A stretch of 40,083 nt of DNA, taken from NCBI GenBank assembly GCA_910578305.1, contig CAJTQH010000002.1, positions 1-40,083 of the forward strand, in the 5' to 3' direction. Shown one piece after another: positions 31,669 through 39,257 of this stretch; the first letter of the stretch is position 1, and the number at the start of each line of letters is the position of its first letter. The notes under the pieces were generated by a model. It saw only the letters and a list, made by a program, of their open reading frames with translations, did not search any database and had not been told where the DNA came from. The translations under genes and the position numbers were made by a program. The DNA comes from an uncultured Muribaculaceae bacterium. GTDB taxonomy: Bacteria > Bacteroidota > Bacteroidia > Bacteroidales > Muribaculaceae.

Positions 31669-33708
31669 ATGACACGTATTATTCTGCTATCATTCACACT
31701 CTCTGCCATAGCTTTTCTTGCCCGGAGCGAAAGCCCAGACACCACGGCCACACGTAGCCTCGACGAAATTGTGGTGATGGGTGAGAAGCCACAGGTCAAA
31801 GGAGCCGATGGCATTATGATTGTCGACTTGCCTGAAATTGTCAAGGACAAGCCTGTGACAAATATCCTTGAGGCACTCGGCTATCTCCCCGGCGTCACGA
31901 ACAACAATGGCATGATATGGCTCACAGGAGCATCCGACGTCACCATTATTCTCAATGGCGAACTCACCAATATGCCGCTCCAGAATCTATATCAGCTCCT
32001 ATACACAACACCTGTCGAACGGCTGAAAAACGTAGAAGTCATGTACACAGCTCCGGCAAAGTATCATGTCAGCGGTGCCGTAATCAATGTGGTACTGAAA
32101 ACACCCACTCCGCTCGATGGACTGCAAGGGCAGATCCGAGCCGGCTACAATCAGGCTCATTACGGATCATACGGTGGAGGACTCGCCGCCACGTATGCCG
32201 TCGGCCACTGGACTTTTGATTTAAACTATGGACTGTCGCGAACCAAGTCATGGAATCATGAGGAAACATGGTCAAACCATCTGTTCGACGGCCGGCGCAC
32301 GATAATCGAGGACAATATGCGTCGCATCGGCCGTAACTGGAGCAACACCATATATGCTTCAGCTTCGTGGAAAACTCTTAAACTCACCTACAACGGTCAG
32401 ATCACATCCGACTACAAAACCCGCAGTCTGTCATCCGGCACTCTCGGCAACTTCACAAACAGCTACCGTGGCGAAGCTCCGGCAGGCTATCACAACATAG
32501 CACTGCGCTATACCGCGCCATTCGGCATGTCCGTTGGCGGCGACTATACATGTTATACCGAACACCGCTCGCAGACATTGTTCAAGGATACCGACTATCA
32601 ACTTGCATCTGAAAGCAGACAGAACATCGACCGCTACCATGTCTATACCGACCAGGAGCATCAGTTGGGTAAATGGCAATTGAACTATGGCGCCGAATTC
32701 CTGCACTCGAAAGACCACAGTTCTCAGTTCTACCACACGGATGTGACACCGGATTTCGATGACACCAACTATGAGGATGTGGCAAGTTTTTATGTCGGCA
32801 CACAGTGTTCGTTCGGCTGGGGTCTGTCGTTCAACGCATCGGCCAAAGGCGAATACTTTCACAACAAATATCATCACAACTGGAATTTCATTCCTCAGCT
32901 CGGTGCCACATATTACAAGACTCCTAAAAGTATATTCCAGCTTAACCTCAGCACCCGGCGCATCTATCCGCTATACTGGGAACTGCATGGCGGCACAAAC
33001 CACATCAACGACTACTCTACCATCGTGGGAAATCCGACACTCCGTCCATATATCAACTACGACGCTCAATTAAGCTATATCCTGAAGCAGAAATACGTGG
33101 CCACGCTTTATCTACAATATGGCGACAATGCCTCGGTGCAGCTGCCATATCAGTCACCCGACGCTCTCAGCCTCATCTACCAGACCATCAACACCGACTA
33201 CAAGCGCACCATCGGACTCAATCTTCACGTGCCCTTCAGCGTAGGCCTCGCGTGGAATGCAACAGCGACTGCCAACATATTCCATCAGCGTGAGAAAGCC
33301 GACAGATTTCACGACATCAGTTTCGACAATAGCAAGTGGATCTTCTATGGCGCCTTAAACAACACTTTCCGGTTCAGTCAGAATTGTCCGGTATCGCTGT
33401 CCGTCGACTTCAGCTATATATCCCCCTCTCTACAAGGTATAGCCGATCTTTCGGCCTTGTGGAGAGTCGATACCGGTGTGAAATGGACGTTTGGCAAGAA
33501 GCGTTGCTGTGAACTGGTTCTGAAAACCGACGACATCTTCAACCGATGGTCGCCGACAATGACCATCATACATGCCGGACAAGACTATCGGATGAAAGTG
33601 AAAGACATGACCCGCAATTTCAAACTGACATTCATATGGCGATTCAATGGCTTCAAACTCAAAGACACTAATATCATTGATACCTCTCGTTTCGGCACAT
33701 CAAAATGA
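31669..33708 (+). CDS. Outer-membrane beta-barrel protein with plug domain (OMP_b-brl family)
   Basis: The protein has 679 residues from MTRIILLSFTLSAIAF, which gives a clean signal peptide; the frame from 31624 adds 15 residues that overlap the promoter. A plug-like domain follows ('SLDEIVVMGEKPQVKGADG', 'ILEALGYLPGV', 'VEVMYTAPAKYHVSGAVIN'), then a long barrel of alternating strands. The N-terminal carboxypeptidase-regulatory domain found in many relatives is absent; such a domain is on the next gene, which overlaps the stop by 4 bases. No TonB box is obvious. It is probably controlled by the divergent two-component system. Confidence 0.88.
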   Translation: MTRIILLSFTLSAIAFLARSESPDTTATRSLDEIVVMGEKPQVKGADGIMIVDLPEIVKDKPVTNILEALGYLPGVTNNNGMIWLTGASDVTIILNGELTNMPLQNLYQLLYTTPVERLKNVEVMYTAPAKYHVSGAVINVVLKTPTPLDGLQGQIRAGYNQAHYGSYGGGLAATYAVGHWTFDLNYGLSRTKSWNHEETWSNHLFDGRRTIIEDNMRRIGRNWSNTIYASASWKTLKLTYNGQITSDYKTRSLSSGTLGNFTNSYRGEAPAGYHNIALRYTAPFGMSVGGDYTCYTEHRSQTLFKDTDYQLASESRQNIDRYHVYTDQEHQLGKWQLNYGAEFLHSKDHSSQFYHTDVTPDFDDTNYEDVASFYVGTQCSFGWGLSFNASAKGEYFHNKYHHNWNFIPQLGATYYKTPKSIFQLNLSTRRIYPLYWELHGGTNHINDYSTIVGNPTLRPYINYDAQLSYILKQKYVATLYLQYGDNASVQLPYQSPDALSLIYQTINTDYKRTIGLNLHVPFSVGLAWNATATANIFHQREKADRFHDISFDNSKWIFYGALNNTFRFSQNCPVSLSVDFSYISPSLQGIADLSALWRVDTGVKWTFGKKRCCELVLKTDDIFNRWSPTMTIIHAGQDYRMKVKDMTRNFKLTFIWRFNGFKLKDTNIIDTSRFGTSK

Positions 33709-35006
33709 CACTTATACACCGCATACTTATTCCCATCATGGTGCTTGCTCTCGCATATACAGACATGCAGGCAAAAACACACATAGTAGTTGTGGCCGAT
33801 TCTGCCACACACATGCCGCTTGCCGGAGCATCGGTGTTTGACAGCCGTGGCTCTTTCATAGGCATCACCGATGCTAAAGGCCGTACACCCCATATACCTG
33901 CGGGCGTTCATCCCATCACCATCCGTTTTCTTGGATTCAGAGAAAAAGTTGTAGCTGATGCCGCCACCGACTCTGTATTTCTTCGCGAGACGTTTTCCGA
34001 GCTCCCGGAAGTCGTCGTCGAATCCCGTCGGCACAAAGTGTTTCATATGCTGGCCTATGTACGCGAATATTCTACCCTCACCACATATACCGACACCGTC
34101 TTCCTATTTCGGGAAAAGATGGTCGACTATATGCTCACCCCCGACAATAAAATTAAGTTCAAAGGATGGACAAGCCCGCGCATTCTTAAAAGCCGATCGT
34201 ATTATCGCTTCACCGATTCCCATGGGCTCGACAGCGTGAGCGATGCCGGAAGCCATCACTTTTCCTGGTCTGATTGGGTTGGAGTTGTTCCGGCAGTTCT
34301 TCCAAAAGCTCTCATATCAATCGACCACGGCACCGACACGCTGCGAGGCAAATACAGCCCTACCGAGATATGGACACGTAACATGAACAGGGTATCTGTC
34401 GACGTCAATGTGTTGGCCGATACGGCAAGCCGCAAATGGGTGCCAAACCTCGCTGCGTTTTTCAGAAAAGATCTTGACTTCGAGAAATTCCGCATACGTT
34501 TCAATTTCGACAACGTTGCAGGCTCTACGTTAAGCCCCATGGATCTTTCCGGCTATTCATATACCATCGAGTCCAACGGTCGCGGTATCGACATGTTCCG
34601 GTTCAACCGCGTCAACGAGCCGTTCTTCGTAAGCACGTACGCCGAAGTTTACATACTCGACAAGGAATTTATAACAGTTAAGGAGGCTCGCAAATGGGAC
34701 AGCCGTAAATTCGACACCGAAGCCATCGAAATATTCGAACCTCATGAAGCCCCGCCATTGCAACCGTCAATCATGGAACTTGTGGCACGCGTCGACAATG
34801 TGGATAAAGACCGCATCCGACAGGCTCTGCCGCCGGATCACCGCCTGGCAGGCATCAATATTGACAACCGCAACTTCAGGATCGGACACAGAGCATTGCA
34901 GTTGCTAAAACAGCTGACCGGCATCACGCTCATACGCTCGCACCGCAACGTCAATCGCCGGTGGGATGAATTTCGCAAAAACCGACTGCGCGACAATGGC
35001 AGATAA
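33705..35006 (+). CDS. Exported protein with N-terminal carboxypeptidase-regulatory-like domain
   Basis: The protein has 433 residues. Signal peptide about 1-23 (ending MQA). A CarboxypepD_reg-like beta-sandwich is at about residues 25-100 ('VVADSATHMPLAGASVFDSR', 'GSFIGITDAKGR', 'HPITIRFLGFREKVV'). 'LPEVVVESRRHKVFHML' resembles the segment that joins this domain to barrel plugs. The remaining ~310 residues are mixed and of no family I recognise. The start overlaps the barrel stop by 4 bases (ATGA), so translation is probably coupled and the products may work together in the outer membrane. Confidence 0.82.
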   Translation: MTLIHRILIPIMVLALAYTDMQAKTHIVVVADSATHMPLAGASVFDSRGSFIGITDAKGRTPHIPAGVHPITIRFLGFREKVVADAATDSVFLRETFSELPEVVVESRRHKVFHMLAYVREYSTLTTYTDTVFLFREKMVDYMLTPDNKIKFKGWTSPRILKSRSYYRFTDSHGLDSVSDAGSHHFSWSDWVGVVPAVLPKALISIDHGTDTLRGKYSPTEIWTRNMNRVSVDVNVLADTASRKWVPNLAAFFRKDLDFEKFRIRFNFDNVAGSTLSPMDLSGYSYTIESNGRGIDMFRFNRVNEPFFVSTYAEVYILDKEFITVKEARKWDSRKFDTEAIEIFEPHEAPPLQPSIMELVARVDNVDKDRIRQALPPDHRLAGINIDNRNFRIGHRALQLLKQLTGITLIRSHRNVNRRWDEFRKNRLRDNGR

Positions 35007-35018
35007 TCGGCCGGACTC

Positions 35019-36476
35019 TTACTCTATCGAGTTTAGCAGATCGATCTTTCCGTCAGCGATAAGTTTGAGTATCAGCTCGCCGAACAGAGTGTTCTGCCAG
35101 GCAAACCACTCGCGGGTAAAATCAGAAGCATCGTCAACATTAAACGACTCATGAATGAACCCCGTACCCGCGTCAGTATCCATCAGCATGGTCACGCATT
35201 GTTTTATCTCCTCGTCGCTGTCGGATGTAAATGCCTTCATCATTATACTCATCGGCCACGCCATGCCGTAACCGACATGAGGGCCACCGATTCCCTCGCC
35301 TGCCTTTCCGCTGAAAAAATAAGGATTGCTTTTGCTCCACACGAAGCGGCGTGTGTTCTGATACACCGGATCGTCCTGCGCCACATCGCCCAGATATGGC
35401 ATGGCAAGCAGACTCGGCACATTGGCATCGTCCATCAGCAGATGATTGCCGAACCCGTCGACCTCAAACGCATATATGGTGCCAAACTCCGGATGCTCGT
35501 ATGTGGCATACTGCTTGAGCGCCCTCGACACCTCATCGGCCAGTGCTTCACACCGCTTGGCCAATTCAGGGTCATTATTGACATACCTTAAAATCTCGGC
35601 GGCCTTGCGCAGCGAAGTCACTGCAAAAAAATTGGACGGCACGAGATATTGTAGCGTTGTTGCATCATCTGACGGACGGAAACTCGACACTATGAGCCCG
35701 CACGGCTTCACTGGAGCGCCAAGGCCGTTGTTGCTCAGCGTATCGAATGCCCGCGTGGTATTACGCATAAACCTGTACGGCCCCACACCCTCTTTACGCT
35801 GCTGCTCCGTCAGAGTGGCATATATCCGCTCTATAGCCTTGAGCCACACGTCATCAAATATACTGTCATCGCCGGTCACCTTCCAGTATTCATAAGCCAG
35901 ACGTATCGGATAGCAGAGCGAATCTATCTCCCACTTGCGTTCATGCACATTGGGATCCATGTCAGTGATATCACTCATCCACTCCCCGCCGGTAGGCCCG
36001 TCATTGAACGCATTGGCATATGGATCAAGTACTATGCACTTCAACTGACGGCGTATCACACCTTCTATCATAGCTTTCAGTTCGGCATCGTCATTGGCAA
36101 GCCTCACGTATGGCCACACCTGTGCACCTGAATCGCGGAGCCACATGGCGTGTATGTCGCCCGTATACACAAACGTATCATTCTTCCCGTCAGCATCCTG
36201 CCTGAAATGCACTGTCGTATCAAGAGTATTTGGAAAACAGTTTTCAAACATCCATGCCAGCTTACGGTTTGTCAGCAGACCCTTCACCCGGGCAATCTGT
36301 CGCTCCACCTCTTCGGAGCGGAACAGACGTTTGTCCCGATCCGGACGATTAGTCCGGCTGTAATCCGGCTGCGACACACGAGTATTATCAGCCACACACA
36401 CTTCAGCAGTTGTGGCCGTCGACTGCAAGGCGGACACCGAAGCCGCCGCTATAATACAAATTGACAGATATTTCAT
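35019..36476 (-). CDS. Glycoside hydrolase family 125 (exo-alpha-1,6-mannosidase type)
   Basis: The start at 36476 (MKYLSICIIAAASVSAL) gives a signal peptide; the earlier ATG at 36509 lies next to the promoter box. The protein has 485 residues. The (alpha/alpha)6-type landmarks are 'YTGDIHAMWLRDSGAQVWPY', 'DPYANAFNDGPTG', 'KWEIDSLCYPIRLAYEYWK' and 'GMAWPMSIMMKAFTS'. GH125 enzymes remove non-reducing alpha-1,6-mannose from N-glycans. No other carbohydrate genes (GH92, SusC/SusD) are nearby. It is exported, probably periplasmic, and convergent with the regulatory-domain gene with a 12-base gap. Confidence 0.93.
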   Translation of the reverse strand: MKYLSICIIAAASVSALQSTATTAEVCVADNTRVSQPDYSRTNRPDRDKRLFRSEEVERQIARVKGLLTNRKLAWMFENCFPNTLDTTVHFRQDADGKNDTFVYTGDIHAMWLRDSGAQVWPYVRLANDDAELKAMIEGVIRRQLKCIVLDPYANAFNDGPTGGEWMSDITDMDPNVHERKWEIDSLCYPIRLAYEYWKVTGDDSIFDDVWLKAIERIYATLTEQQRKEGVGPYRFMRNTTRAFDTLSNNGLGAPVKPCGLIVSSFRPSDDATTLQYLVPSNFFAVTSLRKAAEILRYVNNDPELAKRCEALADEVSRALKQYATYEHPEFGTIYAFEVDGFGNHLLMDDANVPSLLAMPYLGDVAQDDPVYQNTRRFVWSKSNPYFFSGKAGEGIGGPHVGYGMAWPMSIMMKAFTSDSDEEIKQCVTMLMDTDAGTGFIHESFNVDDASDFTREWFAWQNTLFGELILKLIADGKIDLLNSIE

Positions 36477-36506
36477 AATGAACCGGTCTGCTTGATAATT
36501 CTGACA

Positions 36507-36514
36507 CAAAAATA
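36507..36514 (-). promoter_or_regulatory. GH125 promoter -7 box TATTTTTG
   Basis: The minus strand matches TAnnTTTG, with the start at 36476 about 30 bases downstream. The -33 element is unclear. Confidence 0.5.
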
Positions 36515-36566
36515 AACATTTTACATCATTCCAAGCCCCACACTATTTTATTTCAGACACAAATCG

Positions 36567-36574
36567 TATCTTTG
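36567..36574 (+). promoter_or_regulatory. Promoter -7 box TATCTTTG
   Basis: It matches TAnnTTTG. The start at 36613 is 38 bases beyond; the in-frame ATG at 36580 would lie at or before the transcription start. Confidence 0.6.
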
Positions 36575-36612
36575 TTGATTTGTTTAATCCGCAAAAAAAA
36601 AATCATCTGTCA

Positions 36613-37209
36613 ATGAAAACAATTGAAGAAGTACGCCTTATGGCAGAAACAAACAGTGCCACGGCTAGTGAAGTGCTTGAGTCATCGGGGGTGGAATCAA
36701 TCTGGCACCAGGCCGGATGTCGTGTCAATCTTGTTGGATCGCTTCGGATGAACCTTTTGGCTTTACACCGCGACATCGACCTGCATGTGTATTCTCGCAA
36801 CATCACCGCACAAAAATCATTTGCAGTCATGGCACGTATTGCCGAAAAGCCCGAAGTAACAGAGATACGCTGCATCAACGGACTCCACACTTCAGAACAC
36901 TGCGTGGCATGGCATGTGACATACCGCCACATCGACGGACAATTATGGCAGATCGACATTATCCACATCGAGGAAGGCTCCGAATACGACGGGTACTTCG
37001 AACACATGGCCGACCGCATAACACAAGTCATGACACCACTGCAGCGCGACACCATATTACGCCTGAAATTCGACACACCACCCGAAGCCGACTACCACGG
37101 CGTAGAATACTACGAAGCAGTCATAGCACATGGCGTAACCAACATCCGACAGCTCGCCGACTGGATAGCCGACCACCGCCTACATCCCCCATACTACTGG
37201 ATTCCCTGA
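36613..37209 (+). CDS. Nucleotidyltransferase-fold-like protein
   Basis: The start MKTIEEVRLMAE at 36613 is chosen because the promoter box at 36567 excludes 36580. The protein has 198 residues. A Gly-Ser pair (Gly42-Ser43 in 'NLVGSLRMNLL') is followed by Asp54 and Asp56 in 'HRDIDLHVYS', and a third acidic residue Asp115 lies in the strand 'LWQIDIIHIEE'. This spacing resembles the GS...DxD...D pattern of the pol-beta nucleotidyltransferase fold. The C-terminus is helical ('NIRQLADWIADHRLHPPYYW'). The fold and activity are inference; no partner gene is adjacent. Confidence 0.75.
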   Translation: MKTIEEVRLMAETNSATASEVLESSGVESIWHQAGCRVNLVGSLRMNLLALHRDIDLHVYSRNITAQKSFAVMARIAEKPEVTEIRCINGLHTSEHCVAWHVTYRHIDGQLWQIDIIHIEEGSEYDGYFEHMADRITQVMTPLQRDTILRLKFDTPPEADYHGVEYYEAVIAHGVTNIRQLADWIADHRLHPPYYWIP

Positions 37210-37298
37210 CACTCTCCAAGCCCCGGCACATCAGGACTTATTCAAACAAAAAGCAACTTCCATCAGGAAGTCGCCAGAAACATTATATGTTTATTATT

Positions 37299-37661
37299 CT
37301 ATCGGTAATATTCGCATACACCATCATATATCTTATCTACGATGTACCTCACCACTGCTCGGCTTACCCACTTCGGTATTGTCGTATAACCTTGAATCAC
37401 CAAAGCAATTCCTTCTGTAAGTCCGGCCTTTGCAACGGTTTTCACTACTGTATCGCCACATAGAATATCATACATGCTGTCAGACTCCACAACCTTAATC
37501 TGAATACTTTGTTGTGTATTGTCATTTTCAATGACTGTCACATTACCATAAGTTGTCAGATATACCCCATCAGCTACTTTTGTTCGTTGCTGAGCCGATA
37601 CACTTTCGGCACAACAGATCATTGCAATGATTGCAATTGTCAGACTTAAAAATTTTTTCAT
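37299..37661 (-). CDS. Small exported protein of unknown function
   Basis: The 120-residue protein has a clear signal peptide (MKKFLSLTIAIIAMICCAESVSA, cleavage before Gln24). The mature part of about 97 residues has beta-like segments ('GVYLTTYGNVTVIENDN', 'SIQIKVVESDSMYDIL') followed by a C-terminal helical part 'AVVRYIVDKIYDGVCEYYR'. I recognise no family. No good promoter box is seen upstream. Confidence 0.78.
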   Translation of the reverse strand: MKKFLSLTIAIIAMICCAESVSAQQRTKVADGVYLTTYGNVTVIENDNTQQSIQIKVVESDSMYDILCGDTVVKTVAKAGLTEGIALVIQGYTTIPKWVSRAVVRYIVDKIYDGVCEYYR

Positions 37662-38073
37662 ATCATATTTTTTATTTGCGGTAGCATAGCCTATTTGCTA
37701 AAATACATGATTATGCAGACAAACTACAACTCCCATTTAAAATGTATCTGTTTATATGCACGATTTGATTATTCCAATTCAACGTAATTAATATGCACAA
37801 ATATAATAAAAATACATCACAAACGACAACTCTTATAATATGTTTCACAGCATACGTATTCCGTTTACAAATAGACAAATCATCATCCAATAAAAGAATC
37901 AATTCTCTTGAAAGTATAAGAAATCGAATAGCTTAGTTGTGGAAAAATCACATCAGTGGGAAAAACGTGACTTTACCATATGTAGATGGCTGCAAATCGC
38001 GCAAGCCGCAAACATGTAACAATAAATGAGAATAAACTGAAGGGCACTTAACCACCGACGCTTAAACTGTCTG
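37662..38073. other. 412-base spacer without a supported gene
   Basis: The stretch is AT-rich. A 63-residue minus-strand frame at 37711-37902 has no promoter, no start context and composition unlike its neighbours; I do not accept it. An imperfect repeat (GTGGAAAAATCA near 37939 and GTGGGAAAAACGTGAC near 37956) is visible, of unknown meaning. Confidence 0.5.
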
Positions 38074-38775
38074 TTATTTCAGAATTGCAGTAGATTCTAC
38101 AGATTGTTCCGCAACTTCATTGTTTCTACTCACTTTCTTTCCATAGCCAAATGTGTATGTGGCTGAGATAATTAAGTTGCAATGTGTGGATGTTCCATAA
38201 TTAATACTGCTTTGCGAATAGACGGGAGTGTCAAAAGTAGTAGTTGATGCAATCCAGGATTTTCGGAATGTATTTAAGATACCAATGCATATGTTTAAGT
38301 CCGATTTGTTCCAACCTGCCACTATATGTACCTGACTCTTATCTTTGAAGATTGTTCCGGAATTAGTCCATAATGTCCGGTTTTGCAGTTCGTAGTAACC
38401 GGAAAAATAAAAGTTCCTAAGATAATACGTAACTGCACCTGTGAAAATAAATGGATTGTAGGACAGATTATAGTAACCTGTACTTCTATAAAACATTTGC
38501 GAAGGTGCTAATTGTACCTGTAAATTCCTTTCAATGAAATATGCTGTCAACGACAAGCCTATTTGCGTGCGGTGATGGTTTCCGTTGTTTTCATATTTTC
38601 TGATAACAGCCTTACCGTCCATATAGGGCATATATATCGGTATCTCACGATCAAAACAGCTGTAATGCTGAACGAAAGGCGATAGTTGAAGCCAATCGGC
38701 AGGCATCCAATTATAACTTAAGTTGTTCATAATATTAGACAGTTTTGGATGCAAAATGGAGCGCAAATAAAACAA
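38074..38775 (-). pseudogene. 5'-truncated outer-membrane beta-barrel protein
   Basis: The open frame gives 233 residues and has only a TTG start (38775). Sequence from 'HPKLSNIMNNLSYNWMPADW' onward matches the last barrel strands of OMP_b-brl/TonB-dependent receptors ('LQLSPFVQHYSCFD', 'IGLSLTAYFIERNLQVQL', 'SGYYELQNRTLW', 'HCNLIISATYTFGYGKKVS'). Full members have about 700-800 residues, so the signal peptide, plug and most of the barrel are missing. The break is about 140 bases from the 3' end of tRNA-Ser. It is probably a remnant and not expressed as a membrane protein. Confidence 0.75.
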
Positions 38776-38815
38776 ACGCCCGATGATCAGGCCTTATTGA
38801 GGGGCTGACGAGATT

Positions 38816-38878
38816 CTTTGCTGCGCAAAGCACTACGCGATGACGAACTTCGCTCGTTCGAACTTGCCGCTCTCTAAT
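38816..38878. repeat. Palindrome-rich stretch beside tRNA-Ser
   Basis: CTTTGC-TGC-GCAAAG (38816-38830) is a perfect hairpin. CGAAC (38844-38848) pairs with GTTCG (38856-38860), and CGAACTT is repeated directly at 38844 and 38859. It fills the gap between the truncated barrel gene and the tRNA terminator. Confidence 0.5.
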
Positions 38879-38916
38879 GCAAAAGAGCCACAAGTTGATA
38901 ACTTGCAGCTCTTTTG
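38879..38916 (-). terminator. tRNA-Ser terminator
   Basis: A stem of GCAAAAGAGC (38879-38888) with GCTCTTTTGC (38908-38917) encloses a second stem CAAGTT/AACTTG. On the minus strand the 3' arm carries CTCTTTTGC. It begins at the tRNA 3' end. Confidence 0.75.
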
Positions 38917-39003
38917 CGGAGAGGACGAGATTCGAACTCGTGGTAGGATTGCTCCTACGTCAGTTTAGCAAACTGGTGGTTTCAGCCACTCACCCACCTC
39001 TCC
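38917..39003 (-). tRNA. tRNA-Ser (anticodon GCT)
   Basis: The 87-base class II tRNA is read on the minus strand. Acceptor stem GGAGAGG/CCTCTCC, discriminator G, anticodon loop within CAGTTTGCTAAACTG (anticodon GCT), a long variable arm (GTAGGA...TCCTAC) and T-loop GTTCGAATC. CCA is not encoded. Confidence 0.95.
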
Positions 39004-39056
39004 AATAGATCGTGTTTTGTACTTATTGCCGGTCTCGCTTGACCTGTTTAGCGGTG

Positions 39057-39088
39057 CAAAGTTAAGAGATATTTTTTATCTGTGCAAA
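39057..39088 (-). promoter_or_regulatory. tRNA-Ser promoter (TTTG-N20-TAACTTTG)
   Basis: On the minus strand TTTG (plus 39085-39088), a 20-base spacer and TAACTTTG (plus 39057-39064) fit the consensus exactly, about 47 bases from initiation to the tRNA 5' end. Confidence 0.85.
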
Positions 39089-39207
39089 CGTTTTTGCAAT
39101 TAATTTTCAACTCAAACATCAAGCACCTGTATGGCAGCCAATTATAATTCTACGTATTCTTGCTCTATTTTAACGCGTTATGATGATGATTATGGTGATA
39201 TTTTCCG

Positions 39208-39215
39208 TATTTTTG
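39208..39215 (+). promoter_or_regulatory. bioB promoter -7 box TATTTTTG
   Basis: It matches TAnnTTTG, 42 bases before the ATG. The -33 element is unclear, and I see no obvious BirA-type palindrome over it. Confidence 0.5.
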
Positions 39216-39257
39216 CAATATAAAAATTGATTCATATAGAGGATATTTAACAATATC

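Noticed and set aside
37711..37902. 63-residue minus-strand frame in the 412-base spacer
   Set aside because: There is no promoter, no neighbour linkage and AT-driven composition.
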